Source: Bradyrhizobium sp. CCGUVB4N (GTDB lineage Bacteria > Pseudomonadota > Alphaproteobacteria > Rhizobiales > Xanthobacteraceae). Taken from it: a DNA stretch of 64,000 nucleotides. This document shows, piece by piece, positions 54,169 through 61,832 of the stretch. Location: the NCBI RefSeq assembly GCF_024199945.1, contig NZ_JANADP010000001.1, forward strand, positions 2,604,001 through 2,668,000. The letters run 5' to 3'. The translations under genes and the position numbers were made by a program. The first letter of the stretch is position 1. Every line of letters begins with the position of its first letter. Under the pieces are notes generated by a model, which was not told the origin of the DNA, searched no databases, and saw only the letters and a program-made list of their open reading frames with translations.

Positions 54169-55965
54169 ATGTTTTCATATCGTTTCAACCGCTGGACTGC
54201 TGCTGTCATCGCCCTTGCCGGCTCCGCGATCGTGGCGGTCCCTGGCGGAGTGCTGGCGCAGACGCCGGATCATCCGGCCGACACGGCGGCGCAGTTTCCG
54301 ACCCGAAACGATCTGAAGTCGCTCACCACCGCCGGCAGCTATCTCGCCGCCCGTCACGCCAGCGTCGAGCGCGACGCGACCTCGGCCGCCGCCTTCTACC
54401 GCTCCGCGCTGCGGACCGATCCCAAGAACAACGAGCTGCTCGACCGCGCCTTCATCGCCTCGGTCGGCGACGGCGACATCGACGAAGCGGTCAAGCTCGC
54501 CGAGCGCATCCTCACCATCGACAAGACCAATCGCGTCGCGCGCCTCGTGGTCGGCGTGCATGATTTGAAGCTGAAGAAATATCCGAGCGCGCAAAGCAAC
54601 ATCAACCAGTCGATTCGCGGGCCGATCACCGATCTCGTCGCGACGCTGCTGTCCGGCTGGGCCGCCTATGGTGCGGGCGATGCCAAGGGCGCGGTCGCGA
54701 CCATCGACAAGCTGGCGGGCCCGGAATGGTATCCGCTGTTCAAGGACCTGCATGCCGGCATGATCCTCGAGAACGCCGGCAAGGAGAAGGACGCGGGCGT
54801 CCGTTTCGAGCGGGCCTACAAGCTCGACGATTCCATGCTGCGCGTCAGCGAGGCCTATGCGCGCTGGCTGTCGCGCAACAAAGACGCGGCTTCGGCGACC
54901 GCGATCTATGAAGCCTTCGACAAGAAGCTCGCCCGTCATCCGCTGATCGTGGAGGGCCTCCGCGAGACCAAGGCCGGCAAGAAGCTGCCGTCGCTGGTCG
55001 ATTCCGCGCAGGCTGGTGCTGCCGAGGCGCTCTACGGCATCGGCGCCACGCTGACCCGCCGCGGCGGCGAGGATCTGGCGCTGGTCTATCTCCAGCTCGC
55101 GCTCTATCTGCAGCCCACGCATCCGCTGGCCCTGCTCTCGCTCGCCGATCTCTATGAATCCGTGAAGCGGCCGCAGATGGCGATCAAGATCTATGAGCGC
55201 GTGCCGTCGTCTTCGCCTCTGAAGCGCAATGCGCAGATCCAGCTTGCCATCGATCTGGATTCCGCTGACCGCACCGACGAGGCGATCAAGATCCTCAAGG
55301 GCGTGACCGCGGAGGACTCCAAGGATCTCGAAGCCATCATGGCGCTCGGCAATCTCGAGCGCGGCCGCAAGAAGTTCGCCGACTGTGGCGCGACCTATTC
55401 GCGGGGCATCGACGTGCTGCCGGCCGGCAACGACAAGGCCAACAGCGTCTGGTACTACTACCGCGGCATTTGCGAGGAGCGCACCAAGGAGTGGGGCAAG
55501 GCCGAAGCCGACATGAAGAAGGCGCTCGAGCTGCAGCCCGACCAGCCGCATGTCCTCAACTATCTCGGCTATTCCTGGATCGACCAGGGCGTGAATCTCG
55601 ACGAAGGCATGAAGATGATCAAGCGTGCCGTCGAGCAGCGTCCCGACGACGGCTACATCGTGGATTCCCTCGGCTGGGCCTATTACCGCATCGGCAACTA
55701 CGAAGAGGCGGTGAAGAACCTCGAGCGCGCGATCGACCTGAAGCCCGAGGATCCTACCATCAACGACCATCTCGGCGACGCCTATTGGCGCGTCGGCCGC
55801 ACGCTGGAAGCAAAATTCCAGTGGGCACATGCCCGCGATCTCAAGCCCGAGCCGGATGATCTGCCGAAGATCGAGGCCAAGATCGCCAATGGCATGACGG
55901 AAGACAATTCGAACTCTTCGGCCGCGCAGGCGGACAAGAAGAAGGACGACGGCAAGGGCGGCTAA
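54169..55965 (+). CDS. Exported tetratricopeptide-repeat protein
   Basis: A signal peptide (WTAAVIALAGSAIVAVPGGVLAQ, cleavage near residue 32) leads into 598 residues of mostly helical repeats. TPR units are clearest at about 445-570 (ADMKKALELQPDQPHVLNYLGYS, MIKRAVEQRPDDGYIVDSLGWAYY, NLERAIDLKPEDPTINDHLGDAY). The tail is Lys/Asp-rich. Such periplasmic TPR scaffolds help assemble envelope complexes; no partner is indicated here. It is followed 25 bases later by ispE. Confidence 0.93.
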   Translation: MFSYRFNRWTAAVIALAGSAIVAVPGGVLAQTPDHPADTAAQFPTRNDLKSLTTAGSYLAARHASVERDATSAAAFYRSALRTDPKNNELLDRAFIASVGDGDIDEAVKLAERILTIDKTNRVARLVVGVHDLKLKKYPSAQSNINQSIRGPITDLVATLLSGWAAYGAGDAKGAVATIDKLAGPEWYPLFKDLHAGMILENAGKEKDAGVRFERAYKLDDSMLRVSEAYARWLSRNKDAASATAIYEAFDKKLARHPLIVEGLRETKAGKKLPSLVDSAQAGAAEALYGIGATLTRRGGEDLALVYLQLALYLQPTHPLALLSLADLYESVKRPQMAIKIYERVPSSSPLKRNAQIQLAIDLDSADRTDEAIKILKGVTAEDSKDLEAIMALGNLERGRKKFADCGATYSRGIDVLPAGNDKANSVWYYYRGICEERTKEWGKAEADMKKALELQPDQPHVLNYLGYSWIDQGVNLDEGMKMIKRAVEQRPDDGYIVDSLGWAYYRIGNYEEAVKNLERAIDLKPEDPTINDHLGDAYWRVGRTLEAKFQWAHARDLKPEPDDLPKIEAKIANGMTEDNSNSSAAQADKKKDDGKGG

Positions 55966-55990
55966 CTGAGTGACTGGGGGCGTATCGCCG

Positions 55991-56875
55991 ATGCCGGCGT
56001 TGGTTGAAGAAGGGCGCGCGAAGGTCAATCTGAGCCTTCGCGTGGTTGGCCGTCGTGCTGACGGCTATCATGATCTCGAAAGCGTGGTTGCGTTTGCCGA
56101 TTGTGCCGACCGGCTCACGCTGGAGCCGGGGGGCGAGCTCAGGCTTGCGACCACGGGGCCGCTTGCCGCGGCCTGCGGCGAGACATCAGACAATCTCGTG
56201 TTCAAGGCCGCCAAGCTGCTGGCGGACGCGGTGCCGAATTTGAAGCTCGGCGCCTTCGCGCTCGACAAGGTCCTGCCGGTGGCAGCCGGTATCGGCGGCG
56301 GCTCGGCCGACGCGGCGGCAGCGTTGCGTCTTCTCGCGCGCCTCAACGATCTCCCGCTCGATGATCCCCGCCTGCAGGAAGTTGCGCTTGCGACCGGGGC
56401 CGACGTCCCGGTGTGCCTGTTCTCGCGGGCCTGCGACATGACCGGCGTCGGCGAGCAGCTGCTGCCGCTGGCGTTGCCGAGCATGCCTTGCGTGATGGTC
56501 AATCCGCGCGTGCCGGTCGCGACCAAGGACGTGTTCAGGGAGTTGGGCCTGCGCAACGGCGAATTGCTGGTTGGCGCGACCTCGGTTCTCGACGCGCCGG
56601 CCTGGCCGGAGCAGGGCGGCTCGATTTCGGAATGGGTCGAGGTTCTCGAAACCGTCGCCAACGACCTCGAAGCCCCTGCACTGCGCATCGAACCCGTCAT
56701 CGGTGACGTGCTGGGCGCTTTGCGCTCGTCCGCCGGCGTCAAGCTCGCGCGGATGTCCGGCTCGGGCGCGACCTGTTTTGCGATCTACGGTGCGGCAAAT
56801 GATGCGCACGCTGCCGCCGAAAAGATCCGGCGCGACCATCCCGGCTGGTGGGTGCATGCGGGGACGTTGAGCTAG
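55991..56875 (+). CDS. ispE: 4-diphosphocytidyl-2-C-methyl-D-erythritol kinase
   Basis: IspE phosphorylates CDP-methylerythritol in the MEP pathway to isoprenoid precursors. The 294-residue GHMP kinase has EEGRAKVNLSLRVVGRRADGYHDLES, the ATP loop LPVAAGIGGGSADAAAALRL and C-terminal ARMSGSGATCFAIYG. ATG 55991 matches the family start; a GTG at 55970 is not supported. The gene for a polyprenyl diphosphate synthase using the pathway's products is 6 kb downstream. Confidence 0.97.
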   Translation: MPALVEEGRAKVNLSLRVVGRRADGYHDLESVVAFADCADRLTLEPGGELRLATTGPLAAACGETSDNLVFKAAKLLADAVPNLKLGAFALDKVLPVAAGIGGGSADAAAALRLLARLNDLPLDDPRLQEVALATGADVPVCLFSRACDMTGVGEQLLPLALPSMPCVMVNPRVPVATKDVFRELGLRNGELLVGATSVLDAPAWPEQGGSISEWVEVLETVANDLEAPALRIEPVIGDVLGALRSSAGVKLARMSGSGATCFAIYGAANDAHAAAEKIRRDHPGWWVHAGTLS

Positions 56876-56886
56876 GCGCAGCTGCC

Positions 56887-56964
56887 GTAGGGTGGGCAAA
56901 GGCGCGCTAGCGCCGTGCCCACCATCATCATGTGGCGGGCACGCTTCGCTTTGCCCACCCTACG
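56887..56964. repeat. Inverted-repeat element (family E)
   Basis: GTAGGGTGGGCAAAGGCGCG and its facing arm ending TTTGCCCACCCTACG flank a short centre. It separates the convergent ispE and alpha/beta hydrolase genes. Confidence 0.9.
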
Positions 56965-56973
56965 CCAGCGTCG

Positions 56974-57876
56974 CTAGCCGACGCTCTCAAGCCCGAGAAA
57001 CTGCCGGATCTCACCCAGCACCTCCTCCGGCTTGTCATGCTGCAACCAGTGCCCGGCGCCGGAGATGGTCGCGATGCGTGCCTGCTGGAAATAGCGTTCC
57101 AGGCCTGCGGCCCTGGCGCCGGCGAGAAAGCTTTCGCCCGCATTCAATAGCAACGTCGGGCACGTGATGCGCGACCACAGCGCGACGTGGTCGTCCGGCC
57201 AGAGCCGATGCGGCGCGGAGGCGCGCTGGTAGGGATCAAACTTCCAGCTATAGGTGCCGTCCTCGTTCCGGCGCGCGCCGTGCGTGGCAAGGTGCAGCGC
57301 GAGGTCGCGGGTGAGGCGCTTGTTGTGAAGCACCATCTGCGCGGCCGCGTCCTCGAGGGTCGCATAGCGCCGCGGCGTTCGATCGTGCAGCCTGTCGAGC
57401 TGGCTGACCCACTTGCCGATGCGCTCATGCGTCGGGGGCTTTGGCGCATCAGGCAGCATCGTCACGCCGTCGAGAACGACGAGCTTGGTGACCTGCTCGG
57501 GGAATGAGCCTGAAAATATCAGGCTCACCATGCCACCCATGGAATGGCCGATGAGCGTCACGTGAGGCGCTGCGATGCTGCGGACGAGCTGGGCGAGATC
57601 GTAGACATACTCCGTCAGTGCGTAGCTGCCTCCCTTGGTCCAGTCGGAATCGCCGTGGCCACGCAGATCGGGCGCGATCACATGGAAGTGCGGCTGCAAC
57701 GAGCGCGCGATGGCATCCCAGCTCCGGCAATGATCGCGGCCGCCATGCACCAGGATGAGTGGTGATGCGCTCTCATTGCCCCAGTCGGCGTAATGCAGGC
57801 GCAGTCCGTGGGACTCGTAATTGCGACTTTGCGGGGCGAGCATCTGGCCGCGTTCCTCGACTACCGGGTAAGACTG
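56974..57876 (-). CDS. Alpha/beta hydrolase
   Basis: The 300-residue protein has the oxyanion motif LILVHGGRDH, the nucleophile elbow GHSMGG, the acid in LLLNAGESFL and the catalytic His in ISGAGHWLQHDKPEE. A long cap insertion (PPTHERIGKWVSQLDRLHDR and on) lies between. Substrate unknown; members include esterases, haloperoxidases and epoxide hydrolases. Start uncertain between 57876 and 57909; neither has a strong ribosome site. Confidence 0.9.
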   Translation of the reverse strand, partial: QSYPVVEERGQMLAPQSRNYESHGLRLHYADWGNESASPLILVHGGRDHCRSWDAIARSLQPHFHVIAPDLRGHGDSDWTKGGSYALTEYVYDLAQLVRSIAAPHVTLIGHSMGGMVSLIFSGSFPEQVTKLVVLDGVTMLPDAPKPPTHERIGKWVSQLDRLHDRTPRRYATLEDAAAQMVLHNKRLTRDLALHLATHGARRNEDGTYSWKFDPYQRASAPHRLWPDDHVALWSRITCPTLLLNAGESFLAGARAAGLERYFQQARIATISGAGHWLQHDKPEEVLGEIRQFLGLESVG

Positions 57877-57921
57877 CATTGAACTAGCCTGCTGCCGGTC
57901 ATTCGACAAGCAAGCGCGCGG

Positions 57922-58071
57922 TCATGCCGGCTTCGGTGCCGGGCCGGGTTTGGGCGCCGCCTGATACGCCGGGCGGTTGCGTTGCCGGATCTTGAATAGC
58001 TTCGCAGCGCGCGCGGCACGCGACAACGAATTTGGCAGGAGGTGATAACGCGACCAGGACATCATCTTCAT
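57922..58071 (-). CDS. Possible 49-residue basic protein
   Basis: ATG at 58071 follows GGAGGG with four bases between, a strong ribosome site. The frame encodes MKMMSWSRYHLLPNSLSRAA, then a basic helix (AKLFKIRQRNRPAY) and a Pro/Ala/Lys tail to TGA at 57922. It is highly basic with one short amphipathic helix. I recognise no family. It ends 13 bases before the upstream start option of the hydrolase gene, so the two could be co-transcribed. Confidence 0.5.
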   Translation of the reverse strand: MKMMSWSRYHLLPNSLSRAARAAKLFKIRQRNRPAYQAAPKPGPAPKPA

Positions 58072-58251
58072 CGAACCCTCCATCGCAACATCAATGGGTG
58101 AGCTCTTGGCGATGCCTCGTTCGAATTGCGCGCGTTACAATTCGGCAAGTCATGACGGATCGGACAGCTTGTTCATCGGCGTTAAACCTTCGTAAGCCAC
58201 CGAACGCGCTCGTCGTTCACCGCCTCCAACGAATGTTAGGAGGTGAAAATC

Positions 58252-58530
58252 ATGAAACTCGTTTCTGCGTTCGTCGGCCTCGCCGCTCTCGGTGGTGTCG
58301 CCTTGTCCACCGGAGCGGCATCGGCGCAGCCGATCGACGTCCCCGGTGCGTCGGGCGTCGTTCCGGCCGGCTACATCTGCAACGAATGGGGCCATTGCTG
58401 GCACCGCCATTATTACGGCGGCGGCTATTATCACCCGCATTATTGGGGTGGTTACGGCTGGCACCATCATTGGGGCGACGGCTGGCGCTGGCACCGCTGG
58501 CATCATTGGCACCACTGGCATCAGTGGTGA
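58252..58530 (+). CDS. Small secreted protein rich in His, Trp, Gly and Tyr
   Basis: A perfect AGGAGG eight bases before ATG 58252 marks the start. A signal peptide (MKLVSAFVGLAALGGVALST, cleavage after ASA) precedes a mature part of about 65 residues. After ICNEWGHCWHRHYYGGGYYH the sequence is nearly all His, Trp, Gly and Tyr (WHRWHHWHHWHQW at the end), with two cysteines. Such a composition suggests metal binding or a surface/envelope role, which is inference. A UUCG-loop terminator follows. Confidence 0.88.
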   Translation: MKLVSAFVGLAALGGVALSTGAASAQPIDVPGASGVVPAGYICNEWGHCWHRHYYGGGYYHPHYWGGYGWHHHWGDGWRWHRWHHWHHWHQW

Positions 58531-58537
58531 AATCCGG

Positions 58538-58565
58538 GAAAGGGGCTTCGGCCCCTTTCTCTTTT
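58538..58565. terminator. Rho-independent terminator with UUCG loop
   Basis: GAAAGGGGC (58538-58546) and GCCCCTTTC (58551-58559) pair perfectly around TTCG, followed by TCTTTT. It ends the secreted-protein gene and, by its A-rich left side, could also serve the convergent ridA gene. Confidence 0.92.
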
Positions 58566-58573
58566 CAAGCCGC

Positions 58574-58966
58574 CTATCGCGTCACGGCCGTCAGGTTCAT
58601 GGTCAGCAACACGCCGGGCTTTGGCAGCTCGCGGACAGAAAACACCGTGCGCGCGGGTCTGTGCTCTCCCATCATCTCGACATAGGCCGCGTTCATCGCA
58701 TCGAAGTCCGACATCTGCTGGAGAAACACGTTGATGTGAGTGACATGGTTGAGGTCCGAGTCGACCGCCTCCAGCATGACCGCGAACGATTTGAAGATTT
58801 GCCGCGTCTGAGAGCCGACGTCGGAGCCGGCCAATTGTCCTGTTGCCGGATCAAAGCCCGCGGTCCCGCCGATCCAGATGTTCTCACCGACCTTGGCGAT
58901 GTGGTTATAGGGCCCGATCGGTTTGGGTGTGTTCGGCGGCGTCAGCGTTTCGACCCGTGATGTCAT
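58574..58966 (-). CDS. RidA-family enamine/imine deaminase
   Basis: The 130-residue protein has the family pattern: N-terminal PPNTPKPIGPYNHIAKVGENIWIGGTAGFDPATG, QTRQIFKSFAVMLE, and the C-terminal PARTVFSVRELPKPGVLLTMNLTAV, with Arg in PARTVF for carboxylate binding. RidA proteins clear reactive enamines and imines from PLP enzymes. It ends near the shared terminator and is followed, upstream on the same strand, by the LysE-type gene. Confidence 0.93.
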   Translation of the reverse strand: MTSRVETLTPPNTPKPIGPYNHIAKVGENIWIGGTAGFDPATGQLAGSDVGSQTRQIFKSFAVMLEAVDSDLNHVTHINVFLQQMSDFDAMNAAYVEMMGEHRPARTVFSVRELPKPGVLLTMNLTAVTR

Positions 58967-58987
58967 CGTCGGCCTCGTTCCAGTTTG

Positions 58988-59620
58988 CTATCCATTCACC
59001 GGTCGCCGGGCCAGCGCGAGCGAGACGCCGAGGCCGGCAATGAAGACGCCGGAGCCCTGCGTGAGACGCTGCATCAGAAGCGGCCGACCGATCAACTGCG
59101 TGCGGGTCGCGGACGCCATCAGCACCACGACGACATCGGCGAGCGTGTTCAGTGTCACCGAGATGGCGCCGAGCGCGATGAATTGCAGCGTGGGGCTCGC
59201 TCCCGCGGGATCGAGGAATTGCGGAATGAAGGCGAGGAAGAACGCCGCGGTCTTGGGGTTCAACGCCTCGACCAGCACGCCGTCACGGAACGCGCGCTTG
59301 TCGCCGACGGGCTCGCTCGCGAGCGATAGCGTCCGGCCGGCGCTGCGAAAGGTCTTGATGCCGAGCCAGACCAGATACAGCGCGCCAACGAACTTCACGA
59401 CCGCAAACAGCTCGGCGCTCGCGAGGATGATCGCGGAGATGCCGAGACTACCTGCGACGACATGGACCAATCCGCCCAGCGCCGTGCCCGCGGTCGAGGC
59501 AAAGCCGCTGGCGCGTCCTTCCGACAAGGTTCGCGCTGCGACATAGAAGATCCCGGGGCCGGGGACGGCGGCGATGAGAACCGCGGCGCCGAGGAACAGC
59601 CAGAGGTTCGTATCAATCAT
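58988..59620 (-). CDS. LysE-family amino-acid exporter
   Basis: The 210-residue membrane protein has about six helices, starting LWLFLGAAVLIAAVPGPGIFYVAARTLSEGRASGF, and ALNPKTAAFFLAFIPQFLDP, the LysE/RhtB signature. It likely exports an amino acid or derivative; the substrate is unknown. ATG 59620 is the conserved start; the frame opens further upstream. Same strand as ridA, 21 bases from it, suggesting co-expression in amine detoxification. Confidence 0.93.
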   Translation of the reverse strand: MIDTNLWLFLGAAVLIAAVPGPGIFYVAARTLSEGRASGFASTAGTALGGLVHVVAGSLGISAIILASAELFAVVKFVGALYLVWLGIKTFRSAGRTLSLASEPVGDKRAFRDGVLVEALNPKTAAFFLAFIPQFLDPAGASPTLQFIALGAISVTLNTLADVVVVLMASATRTQLIGRPLLMQRLTQGSGVFIAGLGVSLALARRPVNG

Positions 59621-59663
59621 GCCAGTTTGGTAGCGCAGCGCGCCGCGATTGCAAGGCCTGCCG

Positions 59664-60926
59664 TCAACCCATGCGGCGGAAGATCGCGCTGGCATTCACC
59701 CCGCCGAAGCCGAAGCCGTTGGAGATGGCGTTGAGCATGGGCATCGGCCGTGCGCTGCCTGCGACGATGTCGATGCCGTCAGCGTGTCCGTCCGGGTTTT
59801 CAAAATTGAGCGTCGGCGGCGCGATCTGGTCGCGCAAGGCGAGCACGGTAAAGATCGCCTCCAGCCCGCCGGCGGCGCCGAGCAGATGACCGGTGGCCGA
59901 TTTGGTCGCGCTCACCGCAATGGAGCGGCTGCGGCCGAACAGCGCCCCGATCGCGCCGAGCTCGCTCTCGTCGCCGGCCGGTGTCGAAGTCGCATGCGCG
60001 TTGAGGTGCTGCAGATCCGCCGGTGCAAGGTTCGCCTGCCGCAGCGCGATCTCCATCGCGCGGCGGGCGCCGTCGCCATCGGGCGGCCCCGACGTCATGT
60101 GATAGGCATCCGCGGTGGTGCCGTACCCGACAATCTCGGCGATCGGCGTCGCGCCGCGCGCAAGCGCATGTTCCAGTTCCTCGATCACGAGAATGCCCGC
60201 GCCTTCGCCCATCACAAAACCGTCGCGGTCGCGATCGAACGGGCGCGAGGCGCGCGTGGGCTCGTCGTTGAATCCGCTCGACAACGCGCGGGCTGCGGCA
60301 AAGCCGCCGAGGCTGACGATATCGATGCAGGCTTCCGCACCGCCGCAGATCGCGACATCGACCTCGCCGGCGCGGATCATGCGCGCGGCATCGCCGATGG
60401 CCTGTACGCCGGCGGCACACGCCGTGACCGGCGTGCCCAGCGCGCCCTTGTAGCCGTACTTGATCGAGACGTGGCCGCTAGCGAGATTGGCGAGGAACGA
60501 GGGGATCGTGAATGGTGAGAGCCGGCGCGGGCCGCGCTGCTCGGTGATGCGCACCGCTTCCGCCATCGCAGGGAAGCCGCCGACGCCGGAGCCGATGATG
60601 GTCGCGGTCCGCTCCAGCGATGCCGCATCCTGCGGCGTCCATTTGGCCTGCGCGACCGCTTCTGCGGTGGCGAGCAGCGCGAACAGAATGAAGCGGTCCA
60701 TCTTGCGCTGATCTTTTGGCGCGGCGGCCTCCGCCGGATCGAAGCCGCCATCGGCGTCATCGGCCCTGTCGGGCACGAGACCCGCAATGCGGGCGGGCAG
60801 CGCCTGCGACCATTGGGGCAGCGGGCGCAACCCGCTCTGTCCGGCGAGCAGCCGGCGCCAGGACAATTCGACACCACAGCCGAGCGGCGACACCGCGCCC
60901 ATTCCCGTCACGACGATACGACGCAT
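59664..60926 (-). CDS. Beta-ketoacyl-ACP synthase II-like enzyme
   Basis: KAS enzymes condense malonyl-ACP with an acyl-ACP. The 420-residue protein has MRRIVVTGMGAVSPLG, the catalytic Cys in TACAAG, His in NAHATSTPAGD and His in KSATGHLLGAAG, with the C-terminal NGFGFGGVNAS. It lacks adjacent ACP, FabG or FabZ genes and follows an HxlR regulator by one base, so it is probably a specialised or regulated paralogue rather than the housekeeping FabF. Confidence 0.95.
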   Translation of the reverse strand: MRRIVVTGMGAVSPLGCGVELSWRRLLAGQSGLRPLPQWSQALPARIAGLVPDRADDADGGFDPAEAAAPKDQRKMDRFILFALLATAEAVAQAKWTPQDAASLERTATIIGSGVGGFPAMAEAVRITEQRGPRRLSPFTIPSFLANLASGHVSIKYGYKGALGTPVTACAAGVQAIGDAARMIRAGEVDVAICGGAEACIDIVSLGGFAAARALSSGFNDEPTRASRPFDRDRDGFVMGEGAGILVIEELEHALARGATPIAEIVGYGTTADAYHMTSGPPDGDGARRAMEIALRQANLAPADLQHLNAHATSTPAGDESELGAIGALFGRSRSIAVSATKSATGHLLGAAGGLEAIFTVLALRDQIAPPTLNFENPDGHADGIDIVAGSARPMPMLNAISNGFGFGGVNASAIFRRMG

Positions 60927-60927
60927 G

Positions 60928-61443
60928 TCAGTCTCCAGCCGGCGCGACCGCCGGGTTCATGGCTTTGAGCGAAATGAGCCGCCGCCGCATCAGGCGGCTC
61001 GCGCCGGGGCCCGCGATCACCACCGCGTTGGCGAGCGTGATCGGCTGCCTGTCGGCGGCATCGACCACGACCGGATCGAGCGGCCGGCGATCGCCCCGGT
61101 TCGCCAGCAGGATGGATTCGCCCTTCGGCGCGAGATGCTTGTTGCCCCAGGCGAGCAGCGTGGCGATCACGGGGAAGAAATCCCGCGCCTTGTCCGTCAG
61201 CACATATTCGTAACGCGGCGGCCGCTCCTGGTAGCGGCGGCGGACGAACAGGCCGGTCTTGGTGAGATGGGCGAGACGCCGCGACAGGATGTTGGGCGCG
61301 ATGCCGAGATTGCGCTCGAACTCGTCGAACCGCGTCGCGCCCTGAAACGCATCCCGCAGGATCAAGATGCTCCACCACTCGCCGACCGTCTCCACGGCGC
61401 GGCCGACCGGGCATTCCAGGATCGAGGGGGATTTTGGCTGCAT
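60928..61443 (-). CDS. HxlR-family transcriptional regulator
   Basis: The 171-residue protein has the HxlR winged helix: CPVGRAVETVGEWWSILILRDAFQGATRFDEFERNLGIAPNILSRRLAHL and wing RYEYVLT. The Cys at residue 11 (LECPVGRAVE) is the position used for redox or aldehyde sensing in some HxlR proteins. A CTTGCA-AAA-TGCAAG palindrome is just upstream. It is one base from the KAS II start and likely controls it. Confidence 0.93.
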   Translation of the reverse strand: MQPKSPSILECPVGRAVETVGEWWSILILRDAFQGATRFDEFERNLGIAPNILSRRLAHLTKTGLFVRRRYQERPPRYEYVLTDKARDFFPVIATLLAWGNKHLAPKGESILLANRGDRRPLDPVVVDAADRQPITLANAVVIAGPGASRLMRRRLISLKAMNPAVAPAGD

Positions 61444-61464
61444 GCCGGGAAGGTAGAGGAGTGG

Positions 61465-61479
61465 CTTGCAAAATGCAAG
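61465..61479. promoter_or_regulatory. 15-bp palindrome upstream of the HxlR gene
   Basis: CTTGCA-AAA-TGCAAG, perfect arms of six, 22 bases from the HxlR start codon. Likely HxlR operator controlling the regulator and the KAS II gene. Confidence 0.7.
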
Positions 61480-61494
61480 TTACTGGGTGCCGCT

Positions 61495-61626
61495 GTGCCC
61501 CGGACGCGGCGCAGCGCTCCTTCAGCGGTGCGCTGCAGAGCCGGGGCCCAGATTGTTGATCGCTGGATGTCGCTTGCGTCCCGGCTCAGCGCAGCAGCGT
61601 TTCACGCTGCAGCGCGTCCGGGACAC
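61495..61626. repeat. Inverted-repeat element (family D)
   Basis: Copy of the element at 39562-39694; the right half CAGCAGCGTTTCACGCTGCA plus GCGCGTCCGGGACAC is identical between the two. Confidence 0.88.
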
Positions 61627-61684
61627 GGGAGGGAGAGCGCGGTCGTGCGCCGTACTCCGTCATTTGCGAGTGCAAATCTAACCC

Positions 61685-61790
61685 CGTCACCCTGAGGCGC
61701 GAGCACAGCGAGCCTCGAAGGGCGACGGCCCAGATGCATCGCGGCCGTGCATCCTTCGAGGCTCGCTGCGCGAGCACCTCAGGATGACGG
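61685..61790. repeat. Paired inverted palindrome (family A, diverged)
   Basis: CGTCACCCTGAGGCGCGAGC...GCTCGAAGGGCGACGG on the left and CATCCTTCGAGGCTCGCTGC...ACCTCAGGATGACGG on the right face each other. With the family D copy it fills most of the 61444-61832 spacer, in which I see no gene. Confidence 0.82.
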
Positions 61791-61832
61791 GACCGATAGC
61801 GGTACGGAAGAGTCAGAGAGGGCGATCGCGCC

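Noticed and set aside
54175..56028. 617-residue minus-strand frame
   Set aside because: Antisense shadow of the TPR protein gene; no domain or ribosome site.
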